Below are positions 28,225-37,830 of a DNA stretch of 64,000 bases, in pieces (positions within the stretch are counted from its first letter, which is position 1; every line of letters starts with the position of its first letter). Made by a program: the position numbers and the translations under genes. The DNA lies in contig CANNFM010000004.1 in assembly GCA_947503835.1 (NCBI GenBank), positions 124,001 through 188,000 on the forward strand. Direction: 5' to 3'. The stretch comes from an uncultured Aquimarina sp. (lineage in GTDB: Bacteria; Bacteroidota; Bacteroidia; Flavobacteriales; Flavobacteriaceae). A model generated the notes under the pieces. It ran no database searches and was not told the origin of the DNA. It saw only the letters and a program-made list of their open reading frames with translations.

Positions 28225-28935
28225 ATGAGTAAGTTTATTTTAGTACTAAGTGTGATGGTTTTGTTTTCTTCATGTCAAGAAACAAAACGAGTCTTTATTG
28301 GGGATCATCTTGTGGATTGTGAAGGGATAGCACCCCAAAAATGCATGTTGTATAAAGAAAATATAGCCAATGATTGGACGTATTTTTATGATAACATTGA
28401 AGGTTTTGATTATGAAGAAGGGTATACCTATGAATTAGAAGTAGTAGTAAACCAAATTGAAAACCCACCTGCCGATGGTTCTTCTTTACATTATACGTTG
28501 GTGAGAATAGTATCTAAAGAAAAAGGGCAATCGACAAGCCGAAGTATTGCTCATTCAATACAGCCACCGCAAAATAATGTACAGAGCATAGTGTATGAAG
28601 CTAGCACAAGGGGTTCATTTTTTCAAATTAAGATTAGTAAAGATGTTATAGAAAAAACAAAAGACAGAAGTCTAAAAGAAATAAACTCAAAAAAATGCTC
28701 GAAAAAAGATTGGGATGTGATCCTTTCCCTTCTCGAAGACATACAAGTTGAAAACATCAATAATCTTACACCTCCAACAAGTAAAAGAGCTTCAGATGCC
28801 GCTCTGCACGCCCAGCTAAAAATTACTTCGGGAGATAACACTTACACTTCGGCTGGTTTTGATCATGGTAATCCTCCTCAAGAAATAGAACAATTAGTTA
28901 CTACTATACTATCATTGGCAGAAAGTATCGAATAG
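28225..28935 (+). CDS. DUF4377 domain lipoprotein
   Basis: A 236-residue lipoprotein (lipobox VLFSSC, Cys17). Residues about 22-95 match the DUF4377 pattern: VDCEGIAPQKCMLYKE, WTYFYDNIEGFDYEEGYTYEL, NPPADGSSLHYTLVRIV. The C-terminal 130 residues are a second domain I do not recognise. DUF4377 often accompanies HslJ/META-like stress proteins; its function is unknown. It follows the M43 protease by 51 bases in the same direction. Confidence 0.8.
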   Translation: MSKFILVLSVMVLFSSCQETKRVFIGDHLVDCEGIAPQKCMLYKENIANDWTYFYDNIEGFDYEEGYTYELEVVVNQIENPPADGSSLHYTLVRIVSKEKGQSTSRSIAHSIQPPQNNVQSIVYEASTRGSFFQIKISKDVIEKTKDRSLKEINSKKCSKKDWDVILSLLEDIQVENINNLTPPTSKRASDAALHAQLKITSGDNTYTSAGFDHGNPPQEIEQLVTTILSLAESIE

Positions 28936-29007
28936 TATCAATTCATCCGCATTATTTATCGTTTTTTTATGGTAATATGGTATGGATTTAGGTTCGTTCT
29001 TAAAACC

Positions 29008-29038
29008 TTGATTATGCTCATTTGTTGTTGTACTTTTG
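29008..29038 (+). promoter_or_regulatory. Promoter of sufE
   Basis: TTG at 29008-29010, 20-base spacer, TACTTTTG at 29031-29038, which ends 17 bases before the sufE ATG. Both elements fit the Bacteroidota consensus, so sufE starts a separate transcription unit. Confidence 0.68.
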
Positions 29039-29055
29039 TCCAAAATTTGTAAGTA

Positions 29056-29478
29056 ATGACTATACAAGAAATTCAGGAAGAGATTGTTGATGAATTTAGC
29101 ATGTTTGATGACTGGATGCAACGATATGAATATATGATCGAGCTAGGAAAATCCCTTCCACTTATAGAAGAAAAATATAAAACAGACGATAATATTATCA
29201 AAGGATGTCAAAGTAAGGTGTGGGTACACGCAGAAATGAAAGATGACAAAATTGACTTTACAGCAGACAGTGATGCTATTATCACTAAAGGTATCATTGC
29301 TATTTTGATTCGAGTTTTTTCTGCACAACACCCCAAAGATATTATTGAGGCCAATACTGATTTTATTGATGAAATTGGCTTAAAAGAGCATTTGTCTCCA
29401 ACACGAGCTAATGGCTTGGTAAGCATGATTAAGCAATTAAAAATGTACGCTATTGCTTATCAAACACAATTAAATTAA
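29056..29478 (+). CDS. sufE: SufE sulfur acceptor
   Basis: The 140-residue partner of SufS; takes persulfide sulfur on Cys51 (IIKGCQSKVW) and hands it to SufB. The motifs MFDDWMQRYEYMIELG and VFSAQHPKDII are diagnostic. It heads a four-gene run with DUF59, thioesterase and DUF2480 genes. Confidence 0.96.
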   Translation: MTIQEIQEEIVDEFSMFDDWMQRYEYMIELGKSLPLIEEKYKTDDNIIKGCQSKVWVHAEMKDDKIDFTADSDAIITKGIIAILIRVFSAQHPKDIIEANTDFIDEIGLKEHLSPTRANGLVSMIKQLKMYAIAYQTQLN

Positions 29479-29486
29479 TCATTTTT

Positions 29487-29512
29487 GTCAGGTTGAGCCT
29501 GTCGAAGTAGAC
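29487..29512. repeat. REP-like intergenic repeat
   Basis: The core TGAGCCTGTCGAAGTA (29494-29509), with a small CAGG/CCTG stem, belongs to an intergenic repeat (TGAGC-TGTCGAAG) that I recall as widespread in flavobacterial genomes. A diverged copy, 12 of 16 bases identical, sits in the loop of the hairpin near 45613-45628. Confidence 0.5.
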
Positions 29513-29524
29513 TAAAAAATAAAT

Positions 29525-29851
29525 ATGAGTGAAACTGTTATAGATACAAACGAGCTGGGAGAAAAGATTGTTAGAGTGCTTAAGACTATATATGATCCGG
29601 AAATCCCTGTAGATATATACGAACTAGGCTTAATTTATGATGTATTTGTCAATGAGGAGTACGATGTAAAGATCTTAATGACACTTACTTCTCCTAATTG
29701 CCCTGTTGCAGAATCATTGCCACAAGAGATCCAGGAGAAAGTAAAATCTCTGGATGCTGTAAATGATGTAGAAATGGAACTTACTTTTGACCCGCCTTGG
29801 TCTCAAGATTTAATGAGTGAAGAAGCAAAATTAGAATTAGGAATGTTATAA
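29525..29851 (+). CDS. DUF59 / MIP18-family Fe-S maturation protein (SufT-like)
   Basis: A 108-residue protein with YDPEIPVDIYELGLIYDV and TLTSPNCPVAESLPQEI, the conserved core of the family with its reactive Cys, and TFDPPWSQDLMSEEAKLELG at the C-terminus. Relatives help insert Fe-S clusters into client proteins, and SufT is commonly encoded beside suf genes. It follows sufE after a short repeat. Confidence 0.9.
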   Translation: MSETVIDTNELGEKIVRVLKTIYDPEIPVDIYELGLIYDVFVNEEYDVKILMTLTSPNCPVAESLPQEIQEKVKSLDAVNDVEMELTFDPPWSQDLMSEEAKLELGML

Positions 29852-29875
29852 TTTAAAATTCATTGCGTAGAAAAG

Positions 29876-30313
29876 ATGAATAAAGAGCATTTTGACAAAT
29901 TAGAAAAAATGTATTTGCAAGCGAATATCAATACTAAGATATTTGATACAACTACAGTCAAAATTTCTGAAGGAATAGCTCAAATCGGACTTGAAATATC
30001 AGAAAAATACTTTCATGCTCTGGGAGCAATTCATGGCTCTGTGTATTTTAAATTACTCGATGATGCTGCCTTTTTTGCGGTAAACTCGATAGTTGAAGAT
30101 GTCTTTGTACTAACAACATCGTTTAATGTTAATCTTTTGAGGCCTGCAGATAAAGGTATTATTACATCTGTGGGTAAAGTGAAATTTAAGTCCAGAAACA
30201 TATTTGTAGCAGAGTCTACTTTGTATAATGAAGATGGTAAGGAGATTGCTTTTGGAACTGGAAATTTTGCCAAAAGTAAAATAGAATTGTCAGAAAAAAT
30301 AGGATATAAGTAA
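29876..30313 (+). CDS. PaaI-type hotdog thioesterase
   Basis: A 145-residue hotdog-fold protein. The signature LGAIHGSVYFKLLDDAAFFAVNS carries the HG-x-x-x catalytic-loop pattern of acyl-CoA thioesterases; TSFNVNLLRPADKG is the matching second strand. The substrate is not predictable. Its stop overlaps the start of the DUF2480 gene by one base (TAATG). Confidence 0.85.
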   Translation: MNKEHFDKLEKMYLQANINTKIFDTTTVKISEGIAQIGLEISEKYFHALGAIHGSVYFKLLDDAAFFAVNSIVEDVFVLTTSFNVNLLRPADKGIITSVGKVKFKSRNIFVAESTLYNEDGKEIAFGTGNFAKSKIELSEKIGYK

Positions 30314-30822
30314 TGGCCGAAGAAATTGTAAATAGAGTTGCTAATAATAAAAATCTGATCACTTTTGATTTAGAAGAGTATTATCCTGAAGGAGATCGTA
30401 TACTTTTTGATATCAAAGATTGGCTTTTTGAAGGATTACTTCTGCGTGAAAAAGACTTTAGAAAGTATGTTACAGAGCATGATTGGAGCCAATATCAAGA
30501 TAAATATGTGGCGCTACGCTGTTCTACAGATGCTATTATCCCAGGTTGGGCTTATCTTTTAATTACTAGTGCCTTGTCTCCATTTGCCAAAAAAGTGGCT
30601 GTAGGGTCTTTAGATAACCTTGAAACTATTGTCTTTAACGAAATCATAAATGATCTTGATGTTTCTGTATATCAAGACAAACTTCTTATCATAAAAGGGT
30701 GTGCTAATAAACCCGTTCCTGAGGGAGCCTATATCTCCTTACTTCAAAAATTACAACCCGTTGCCAAAAGTATTATGTATGGAGAAGCATGTTCTTCTGT
30801 TCCTCTATATAAACGAAAATAG
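30313..30822 (+). CDS. DUF2480 family protein
   Basis: A 169-residue cytosolic protein specific to Bacteroidota. Recognised by IVNRVANNKNLITFDLEEYYP, FDIKDWLFEGLLLREKDFR and the C-terminal IIKGCANKPVPEGAYI. Function unknown. Translational coupling to the thioesterase and linkage to sufE/DUF59 suggest, without proving, a link to Fe-S or cofactor chemistry. Confidence 0.88.
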   Translation: MAEEIVNRVANNKNLITFDLEEYYPEGDRILFDIKDWLFEGLLLREKDFRKYVTEHDWSQYQDKYVALRCSTDAIIPGWAYLLITSALSPFAKKVAVGSLDNLETIVFNEIINDLDVSVYQDKLLIIKGCANKPVPEGAYISLLQKLQPVAKSIMYGEACSSVPLYKRK

Positions 30823-30905
30823 GTTCTTTGGTCTATAAATCTTGTTTTTTATCGAAAAAAACCAGTAATACGCCCCTTTTTTAACATAAAAAACGTTACT
30901 TAAAA

Positions 30906-30913
30906 TATATTTG
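30906..30913 (+). promoter_or_regulatory. Candidate -7 element upstream of the DUF3078 gene
   Basis: TATATTTG matches TAnnTTTG but lies 137 bases before the start codon and lacks a good TTG partner. If used, the leader would be about 130 bases. Confidence 0.35.
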
Positions 30914-31050
30914 CCATCATAAATATGTAAATAATTAAAAGAATATTTATTTTGGTTAAGTTATACCGAACGAATTTTGAAATTCAATGGTACTACCCCT
31001 CTCTTGACTAGGATAATGATCTGATTAAACTACTTAAAACTATCTATCAC

Positions 31051-32004
31051 ATGAAAAAAACACTTCTAGTTATGGTGCTACTATTTGTGGCTACTATTAC
31101 CTTTGCACAAGAAGAAGAAAAAAAAGAAGAAGCTCCAAAAGAAGGGTGGACTAGGGCAGGAAACATAAGTTTTTTGTTTAACCAATCTGCTTTTAATGCC
31201 GAATGGCTTGGAGGAGGAACCTCTAACATCGCAGGAAACTTGTCTATATCGTATGATTTTAATTATCGTAAAGGTGATATCACCTGGGATAATAAAATCC
31301 TTGCAGATTATGGCTTAACCAAACTTAAAGATCAAGAGTTTACGCGAAAAACCAATGATCGTTTTGAATTTAATTCTTTGGTGGGTAAGCAAATCAAAGA
31401 ATCTCTTTGGTACTACTCGTTCTTTTTAAATTTTAGAACACAATTTGCTCCGGGATATGTGTTTGGAGAAGAACCAATACTGGACCAAGTCACAGGAGAC
31501 GTAATTGGAACAAGAGAAACGAGAGAAGAAACAACACATATTTTTTCTCCTGCATATTTACAAGCAGGTCCGGGAATGCTATGGAAAAAAAGTGATAATT
31601 TAAAAGTAAATATCGCTCCAGCTACCGCCAGACTAATATTTGTTGATGGAGATTTTACGGATGTTGGAAACAGTCAGGCTGCTATTACAGCTTTTAATGA
31701 TGCTGGTGGATATTTTGGAGTCGAAGCCAATGAGACGACTCGTTTTGAATTTGGTGCTGCTCTTAATGTATATGCCAAGTTTGAGATCATGAAAAATGTA
31801 TCTGTGGAAAACATTTTAAATCTATACGCTAATTACTTAGAAGATCCACAAAATGTTGATGTGGACTATACTGCAAATGTTGTGATGACCATTAACAAAT
31901 ATTTATCTACGAATTTGACCTTTCAGGCTATTTATGATGATAATGCTATTGGAGCTTTTCAGATCAGAGAAGTATTTGGACTTGGAGTAAACTATGGGTT
32001 TTAA
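31051..32004 (+). CDS. DUF3078 outer-membrane beta-barrel-like protein
   Basis: A 317-residue exported protein with signal peptide (cleavage after FA near residue 20), then a short Glu/Lys-rich linker. The remainder shows alternating amphipathic strands and ends in GLGVNYGF with the terminal Phe typical of outer-membrane barrels. Marker segments are FNQSAFNAEWLGGGTSNIAG and YRKGDITWDNKILADYG. Function is unknown. A bidirectional terminator follows. Confidence 0.86.
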   Translation: MKKTLLVMVLLFVATITFAQEEEKKEEAPKEGWTRAGNISFLFNQSAFNAEWLGGGTSNIAGNLSISYDFNYRKGDITWDNKILADYGLTKLKDQEFTRKTNDRFEFNSLVGKQIKESLWYYSFFLNFRTQFAPGYVFGEEPILDQVTGDVIGTRETREETTHIFSPAYLQAGPGMLWKKSDNLKVNIAPATARLIFVDGDFTDVGNSQAAITAFNDAGGYFGVEANETTRFEFGAALNVYAKFEIMKNVSVENILNLYANYLEDPQNVDVDYTANVVMTINKYLSTNLTFQAIYDDNAIGAFQIREVFGLGVNYGF

Positions 32005-32031
32005 AACAGGTAAAAAGCATTAATTAAATAT

Positions 32032-32068
32032 AAAAAAGATCGCTAACCAAAGGTTAGCGATCTTTTTT
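32032..32068. terminator. Bidirectional terminator
   Basis: Perfect stem AGATCGCTAACC / GGTTAGCGATCT around AAA, with an A-run on the left and a T-run on the right; it serves the DUF3078 gene and the convergent peptidase gene. Confidence 0.88.
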
Positions 32069-32103
32069 ATTCTTGGGTACTACTTGTAAAGAGCATAATT
32101 TGC

Positions 32104-34272
32104 TTATCCTTTTACTTCTTTGGTAACCTTTTCGGGTAATACCTCATATCCCATATTAAATAGTGTAAAACCAAAAATATCGGCATACTGTTCTATGGTT
32201 TTACTCACTGGCGTTCCGGCACCATGACCCGCTTTTGTTTCTATTCTTATCAGCGTAGGATTACTACCTGATTGTTTATCCTGAAGCTCTGCAGCAAACT
32301 TAAAAGAATGCGCAGGAACCACTCTATCATCATGATCTCCTGTAGTTACCAAAGTAGCAGGGTATGCTACATTTTCTTTTACATTATGTACTGGAGAATA
32401 TCCTTTTAGGTATTCAAACATTTCTTTGCTTTCTTCTGCTGTCCCATAATCATATGCCCATCCTGCACCGGCTGTAAAAGTATGATAACGCAACATATCC
32501 AGTACACCAACTGCTGGTAAGGCCACCTTTATTAAATCTGGTCGTTGCGTCATTGTTGCCCCAACAAGTAACCCTCCATTAGACCCGCCACGTATCGCAA
32601 GGTAATCGCTAGAAGTATATTTGTTTTCTATTAAATATTCTGCCGCAGCAATAAAATCATCAAATACATTTTGTTTCTGCATCTTAGTACCGGCATCATG
32701 CCATTTTTTACCATATTCTCCGCCTCCTCTTAGGTTGGGCACAGCGTATACTCCGCCTTGTTCCATCCATACAGCATTAGCAATACTAAAAGAGGGAGTT
32801 AAACTAATATTAAACCCTCCATAACCATATAATATGGTTGGGTTTTTTCCATTTAATTCAACTCCTTTTTTATGAGTAATGATCATAGGTATTTTGGTAC
32901 CATCTTTTGAGGTGTAAAATACTTGCTTACTTTCGTAATTCTCTGGATCGAAATCTATTTTTGGCTTACGGTATACTTCTGATTTTCCTTCAGCTATAGT
33001 GTATTTATAAATACTAGAAGGAGTTTTGTAGTTTGTGAATGAATAATACAATTCTTTTTCTTCTTTTTTAGCTCCAAATCCGTTAGCGCTTCCTACGCCG
33101 GGTAACGCAATCTCTCGAATTAGTTTTCCGTTATAATCATATTGTAAAACTTTAGAAACAGCATCCACCATATACTCGGCAAATAAATACCCTCCACCTG
33201 TATTTGGGCTTAGTACATTTTCTGTCTCTGGGATAAAATCTTTCCAGTTTTCTGGAGTAGGATTCGTAGCATCTACAGTTACTATTTTTTGATTAGGCGC
33301 ATTAAGGTTAGTAACGATATATAATTTTGAATCTACATTATCTATAACATAACTGTCACTATCTGTATGATCTAAAATGGTAACGAGTTTACTATCAGGC
33401 TTTGTAAGATCTTTGATAAACAGTTTGTTTCCAGAAGTAGACGTACTAGCGCTAATAGTTAAATAACGACCATCTTCGGTTACGCCTCCAAAAACATATC
33501 TGTGTTTTTCTTTTGGGGTCCCACCAAAAATTAACTCATCATCTTTTTGCGAAGTTCCCAGTTTGTGAAAATATACTTTGTGTTGATCGGTTTTAGCAGA
33601 AAGCTCGCTACCTTTTGGTTTATCATAACTAGAATAGTAAAACCCCTCATTACCTCTCCATGACATGCCAGAGAACTTTAGATCCACTATGGTGTCCCCT
33701 ACAATTTCGTTGGTTTCTGTATTTTTAACAATTACTTTACGCCAGTCACTACCGCCTTCAGAAATAGAGTATGCAACCAGTTTTCCATCTTTAGAAAAAT
33801 TTATAGTACCAAGAGACGTAGTTCCATCTTTGCTAAACGTGTTTGGATCAAGAAATACTTCGGGTTCATCTCCTTCATTTTTAAAGCGATAGATCACATA
33901 TTGGTTCTGAAGCCCATCATTCTTGTAGAAGTATGTATAGTCGCCTTCTTTAAAGGGAGAACCTACTTTTTCATAATTCCAAAGGGCTGATAAACGTTTT
34001 TTTAGATCTTTTCTGAAGGGGATCTTTTCTAAATACCCAAAAGTAGTTTTGTTTTGGGAAGCTACCCAGTTTTCTGTCTCTTCGCTTCGGTCATCTTCTA
34101 GCCAGCGATATGGGTCTTCTACTTTGTTACCAAAATAAGTGGTTGCCGTATCTACTTTTTTAGTCTCGGGATAGTTCAATGCAATGATGGTTTTACTTGT
34201 TTGTTCTTTAGTTTCGTTTTTGCAAGCTACCACTAGTAATATAGCAGATAGCACAAACAGTGTGTTTTTCAT
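32104..34272 (-). CDS. Prolyl oligopeptidase family lipoprotein (S9A)
   Basis: A 722-residue serine peptidase that cleaves after proline in short peptides. It has a lipoprotein signal (LLVVAC, Cys17), an N-terminal seven-bladed propeller (about 60-450) starting with [20 protein letters not shown], and a C-terminal hydrolase domain. The nucleophile Ser is in [13 protein letters not shown], the acid Asp in [16 protein letters not shown], and the catalytic His in [11 protein letters not shown]. It is probably anchored in the periplasm or outer membrane. Confidence 0.94.
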   Translation of the reverse strand: MKNTLFVLSAILLVVACKNETKEQTSKTIIALNYPETKKVDTATTYFGNKVEDPYRWLEDDRSEETENWVASQNKTTFGYLEKIPFRKDLKKRLSALWNYEKVGSPFKEGDYTYFYKNDGLQNQYVIYRFKNEGDEPEVFLDPNTFSKDGTTSLGTINFSKDGKLVAYSISEGGSDWRKVIVKNTETNEIVGDTIVDLKFSGMSWRGNEGFYYSSYDKPKGSELSAKTDQHKVYFHKLGTSQKDDELIFGGTPKEKHRYVFGGVTEDGRYLTISASTSTSGNKLFIKDLTKPDSKLVTILDHTDSDSYVIDNVDSKLYIVTNLNAPNQKIVTVDATNPTPENWKDFIPETENVLSPNTGGGYLFAEYMVDAVSKVLQYDYNGKLIREIALPGVGSANGFGAKKEEKELYYSFTNYKTPSSIYKYTIAEGKSEVYRKPKIDFDPENYESKQVFYTSKDGTKIPMIITHKKGVELNGKNPTILYGYGGFNISLTPSFSIANAVWMEQGGVYAVPNLRGGGEYGKKWHDAGTKMQKQNVFDDFIAAAEYLIENKYTSSDYLAIRGGSNGGLLVGATMTQRPDLIKVALPAVGVLDMLRYHTFTAGAGWAYDYGTAEESKEMFEYLKGYSPVHNVKENVAYPATLVTTGDHDDRVVPAHSFKFAAELQDKQSGSNPTLIRIETKAGHGAGTPVSKTIEQYADIFGFTLFNMGYEVLPEKVTKEVKG

Positions 34273-34296
34273 GATGTAACTCGTTATAATATTTCA

Positions 34297-34304
34297 CAAA
34301 TCTA
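34297..34304 (-). promoter_or_regulatory. -7 promoter element of the prolyl oligopeptidase gene
   Basis: Read on the minus strand, TAGATTTG matches TAnnTTTG and ends 24 bases before the start codon. The upstream TTG is not clear. Confidence 0.48.
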
Positions 34305-34339
34305 TCAAAAGAAGTTGCTCTAAATGCTAAAGAAAGTAT

Positions 34340-34437
34340 AAAAAAGACTGCTCTATATAATCCTCTTAAGAAAAATGGGTTTCTTGAATGTTGCTTTGGG
34401 GTTTAGCGACATGTAGGATTAATATACAAGAGCAGTC
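34340..34437 (-). terminator. Branched terminator-like RNA after the DoxX gene
   Basis: Outer perfect stem GACTGCTCT (34346-34354) / AGAGCAGTC (34429-34437), then a second pairing between ATATAATCCT and AGGATTAATAT. Inside the loop are two more small stems, AAGAAA/TTTCTT (34368-34385) and TTGCT/AGCGA (34391-34409, one G-U pair). On the minus strand the outer stem is followed by TTTTTT, so the whole works as a terminator for the DoxX gene. The branched interior is larger than a terminator needs. Confidence 0.6.
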
Positions 34438-34470
34438 AGAATTTTCTCTAAGAAACGAAAAATTTTGGAC

Positions 34471-34839
34471 TTAAAAAAGAGTTTTATAATTGCCCCAATT
34501 TTTAAGTATTAAGAAAGAATTGACAAGGAATACAAAGGCTCCGGGTGCTATCCCTAAAGGATCTAGAGTAGCATGGAATAGCACAATATTTATAGAAATA
34601 GGGGCTAGTAACACAAGAGCAAAAGGTACAAATTTGTTAATTACTAATAGAAGTCCTGCGATTATTTCAACAAGAGCAACGGTTTTCATAATGTAACTAC
34701 TTGCCAGAGCACCAAACAAAATTCCTGCATCTGGATTAGCAAACTCGATTGCTGGTAAAAACTCGATAAATTTATTAAGCCCGAAAACGATTAACATCAC
34801 TCCCAGTACTATTCTTAGTGCTAAAATTAATTTATTCAT
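34471..34839 (-). CDS. DoxX family membrane protein
   Basis: A 122-residue protein of four transmembrane helices with the DoxX N-terminus ALRIVLGVMLIVFGLNKF and the ALVEIIAGLLLVINKF helix. Relatives are membrane components of redox systems, but no function is assigned here. Transcribed alone on the minus strand, between two terminators. Confidence 0.85.
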   Translation of the reverse strand: MNKLILALRIVLGVMLIVFGLNKFIEFLPAIEFANPDAGILFGALASSYIMKTVALVEIIAGLLLVINKFVPFALVLLAPISINIVLFHATLDPLGIAPGAFVFLVNSFLILKNWGNYKTLF

Positions 34840-34932
34840 TTTTTCTATTTTTTAGTGATTAAATTGATGTATTAGAGGGAAAAATGCCAAGAACCTTACA
34901 GGGATCTTTTATAATATTAACTATATAAAACA

Positions 34933-34965
34933 GAAAAACCCTTGCTATCACGAGGATAACAAGGG
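34933..34965 (-). terminator. Terminator of asd
   Basis: Minus-strand stem CCCTTG..TATC / GATA..CAAGGG (one mismatch) followed by TTTTTCTGTTTT; begins 22 bases after the asd stop. Confidence 0.75.
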
Positions 34966-34986
34966 CATCATTTTTGGTTGGTTATT

Positions 34987-35979
34987 TTAGCCGATTAGTT
35001 GGTTTTCTACCAGATATTCACCTATTTGAACAGCATTTGTTGCAGCTCCTTTACGAAGGTTATCTGCAACGATCCACATGTTTAAGGCATTTTCTCTGGA
35101 GTGGTCTCTTCGAATACGCCCTACAAAAACGTCATTTTTACCTTCTGCATAGATAGGCATTGGGTAGGTATTTGTATCGGGATTATCTTGCACAGTAACC
35201 CCTGGAGTCTCATTTAGAATTTTTCTTATATCATTCTCATTAAATTCCTGTTCGAACTCAAGATTTACACTTTCACTATGCCCACCAACTACAGGAATTC
35301 GTATTGCAGTAGCGGTAACGGCTATAGTGCGGTCATCCAGAATCTTTTGCGTTTCATTGACCAATTTCATCTCTTCTTTGGTGTATCCATTTTCCTGGAA
35401 CACATCACAATGAGGTATTGCATTGCGGTGTATTGGATAGGGATATGCCATTTCACCTTTTTCTCCAGCATACTCATTTTCCAACTGTTGTACTGCTTTT
35501 ACACCGGTACCTGTTATTGATTGATATGTTGAAATTACCGCACGTTTGATTTTATATGAATCGTGTAATGGTCCTAAAGCCATAACCAATTGTATAGTAG
35601 AACAATTTGGATTCGCAATAATTTTATCATCTGCAGATAAAGCTTTTGCATTAATCTCTGGAACCACTAGTTTTTTTGTTGGATCCATTCTCCATGCAGA
35701 TGAATTGTCGATAACGGTGATGCCCGCTTCTGCAAATTTCGGAGCCCATTCGAGCGATGTGCTTCCACCGGCAGAAAATAGCGCCACATCAGGCTTCATC
35801 TCTATTGCTGTAGCAAGTCCAACCACAGAAAACTCTTTACCCTTATATATTATTTTTTTACCAATTGATCTTTCTGATGCTACGGGAATTAATTCGGTTA
35901 CAGGAAAATTCCTTTCTTCCAATACTTTTAACATTACGGTTCCTACCAGGCCGGTAGCACCTACAACAGCTACTTTCAT
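34987..35979 (-). CDS. asd: Aspartate-semialdehyde dehydrogenase
   Basis: Reduces aspartyl phosphate to aspartate semialdehyde for lysine/diaminopimelate, threonine and methionine synthesis. The 330-residue protein starts MKVAVVGATGLVG (NADP-binding loop); catalytic Cys126 is in IANPNCSTIQ and the substrate/His motif is RIPVVGGHSESVNLEF. The start at 35979 was chosen because 22 extra residues possible upstream have no counterpart in the family. Confidence 0.96.
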   Translation of the reverse strand: MKVAVVGATGLVGTVMLKVLEERNFPVTELIPVASERSIGKKIIYKGKEFSVVGLATAIEMKPDVALFSAGGSTSLEWAPKFAEAGITVIDNSSAWRMDPTKKLVVPEINAKALSADDKIIANPNCSTIQLVMALGPLHDSYKIKRAVISTYQSITGTGVKAVQQLENEYAGEKGEMAYPYPIHRNAIPHCDVFQENGYTKEEMKLVNETQKILDDRTIAVTATAIRIPVVGGHSESVNLEFEQEFNENDIRKILNETPGVTVQDNPDTNTYPMPIYAEGKNDVFVGRIRRDHSRENALNMWIVADNLRKGAATNAVQIGEYLVENQLIG

Positions 35980-36129
35980 CGTTTTTACTTGTTTGATACT
36001 TTTGCGTACTGCAAAAATCGGATAAACTCTTTTAAATTCCAGCAAAAGTGAGGAATATTTTCAGCATGACAAATTTTACACAAAAAATATAAAAATCAGT
36101 ATTAATTGTTAAATAATAAACAAATCATA

Positions 36130-36156
36130 AAAAGAACCGCCCTTAATTGGGCGGTT
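36130..36156 (-). terminator. Terminator of mscL
   Basis: Perfect eight-base stem AACCGCCC / GGGCGGTT with a six-base loop, followed on the minus strand by TCTTTTTATG. Confidence 0.75.
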
Positions 36157-36196
36157 TAGTTAGAATATGTAGTATAGCGGTAGCTATAGATAAATA

Positions 36197-36616
36197 TTAT
36201 TTATTTTGCTTTTTCAATTCATCACGAATCTCAATAAGCAACTCTTCCTGAGTTGGTCCGGCTGGAGCAGCAGGAGCTTCTTCTTCTTTTTTCTGACTTT
36301 TTTCATAGGCTTTTAACACCATAAAAATACAGAACCCAATAATTACAAAATCGATAACGGTTTGTACAAAAGATCCGTAGTTTATAGTTACCGGAGCAAT
36401 GGCTTCTCCTGCTTCATTAACAGAGGCTTCGGTAAGCTGAAATTTAAGATCGGTAAAATTTACCTTTCCTAACAGCAGACCAATAGGAGGCATTAAAACA
36501 TCATTAGTAAATGAGGCTACAATTTTTCCGAATGCTCCACCGACAATAACCGCAGTAGCAAGGTTTATAATATCTCCCTTCAACAGGAAGGATTTAAAGT
36601 CTTTAAATAATCCCAT
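36197..36616 (-). CDS. mscL: Large-conductance mechanosensitive channel
   Basis: A 139-residue channel that opens under membrane tension to prevent lysis on osmotic downshock. The N-terminal amphipathic helix and first transmembrane segment read FKSFLLKGDIINLATAVIVGGAFGKIVASF. A second membrane helix (about 85-105) and a charged cytoplasmic helix with an Ala/Pro linker follow. Transcribed alone on the minus strand. Confidence 0.96.
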   Translation of the reverse strand: MGLFKDFKSFLLKGDIINLATAVIVGGAFGKIVASFTNDVLMPPIGLLLGKVNFTDLKFQLTEASVNEAGEAIAPVTINYGSFVQTVIDFVIIGFCIFMVLKAYEKSQKKEEEAPAAPAGPTQEELLIEIRDELKKQNK

Positions 36617-36717
36617 ACTATTTTTAAATTTAGATGATTAGTTTACCTCTAATTTAACAAAAATTAAAGAATTCATTCAAAATACAATAGATATTACGCA
36701 AGGCTTTTCGATAAAAA

Positions 36718-37830
36718 TCAATTATCATCGATAACGAGACGTTTTACTCTTGGAGATATTGCGGTAAGTAATTCGTATGAAATCGTTCCAGAATGTTCTG
36801 CCACTTTTACGGCATTTGATTCTGCATCAAAAATAATCACTTCATCTCCTTCATGGCAATCAATATCTGTAATATCTACCATAATCATATCCATACAAAC
36901 ATTGCCAAGAATATAGGCGCGTTTATTATTGATAGTAACGAATCCTTTTTGGTTACCATATTGTCTACTAATGCCATCTGCATGTCCAATAGGAATAGTA
37001 GCAGTTTTAGTATAACTTGAAGCAATAAATGCTCTGTTATACCCTAAGGATGCACCAGGTTCTAAACTATGAATTTGCGAGATTACTGATTTTAAAGAAG
37101 CCACAGGTTTTAATTGAGTGTCATATTTTGCTTCGTTGCCATAACCATATAAGCCAATACCAGTACGTACCATATCAAAATGTGCTTCGGGATAATTAAG
37201 AATACCAGAAGTGTTTGATTGATGAAGTATTGGGGTATATCCTAAGGTATTAATTAAATTTTCTGCTGTTTTCTTAAACATATTAATTTGTGCTATTGTA
37301 AACTCTCTTTCGGTATGATCTTCACTGGCAGCTAGATGAGAAAGTAGCGAAACCACATTAACAGTATCTGTTTTAGAAAGCTGATCTATAATATGATCTA
37401 TATCATTTTCACCAAAACCAATACGGTTTAGACCACTATTAAATTTAATATGTACAGGATAATCTTTTTGATTATTCGCCGCAAGAGTGGTAATAAATGC
37501 TTTAAGGGTTCTAGAACTATATAGACTAGGCTCTAATTGATATTCAACTATTTTTTGAAAGTTCACTGGTTGTGGGTGCAAGACCAAAATAGGTGTTTTT
37601 ATACCTGCCTCTCGAAGTATAACGCCTTCAGAAGCATACGCTACAGCAAAATAATCTGTTCCTATTTTCTCTAAATGTTTTGCAATAACCGAAGCATCAC
37701 TACCATAACCTGAAGCTTTTACTACCGATAATATTTTAACACCAGGCTTCAACTTACTTTTTAAATAGTTATAATTATGAGTAAGGTGGGCAAGGTTAAT
37801 TTCTAGGATGGTCTCTGTTGCTTTACTCAT
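36718..37830 (-). CDS. alr: Alanine racemase
   Basis: PLP enzyme that makes D-alanine for peptidoglycan. In the 370-residue protein the PLP lysine is Lys38 in [12 protein letters not shown] and the catalytic tyrosine is in [21 protein letters not shown] and [14 protein letters not shown] complete the fold. The start overlaps the end of tdk by eight bases, so the pair is co-translated. Confidence 0.96.
   Translation of the reverse strand: MSKATETILEINLAHLTHNYNYLKSKLKPGVKILSVVKASGYGSDASVIAKHLEKIGTDYFAVAYASEGVILREAGIKTPILVLHPQPVNFQKIVEYQLEPSLYSSRTLKAFITTLAANNQKDYPVHIKFNSGLNRIGFGENDIDHIIDQLSKTDTVNVVSLLSHLAASEDHTEREFTIAQINMFKKTAENLINTLGYTPILHQSNTSGILNYPEAHFDMVRTGIGLYGYGNEAKYDTQLKPVASLKSVISQIHSLEPGASLGYNRAFIASSYTKTATIPIGHADGISRQYGNQKGFVTINNKRAYILGNVCMDMIMVDITDIDCHEGDEVIIFDAESNAVKVAEHSGTISYELLTAISPRVKRLVIDDN

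Noticed and set aside
35980..36045. 22-residue N-terminal extension of asd
   Set aside because: The added sequence has no place before the canonical MKVAVVGATG start.
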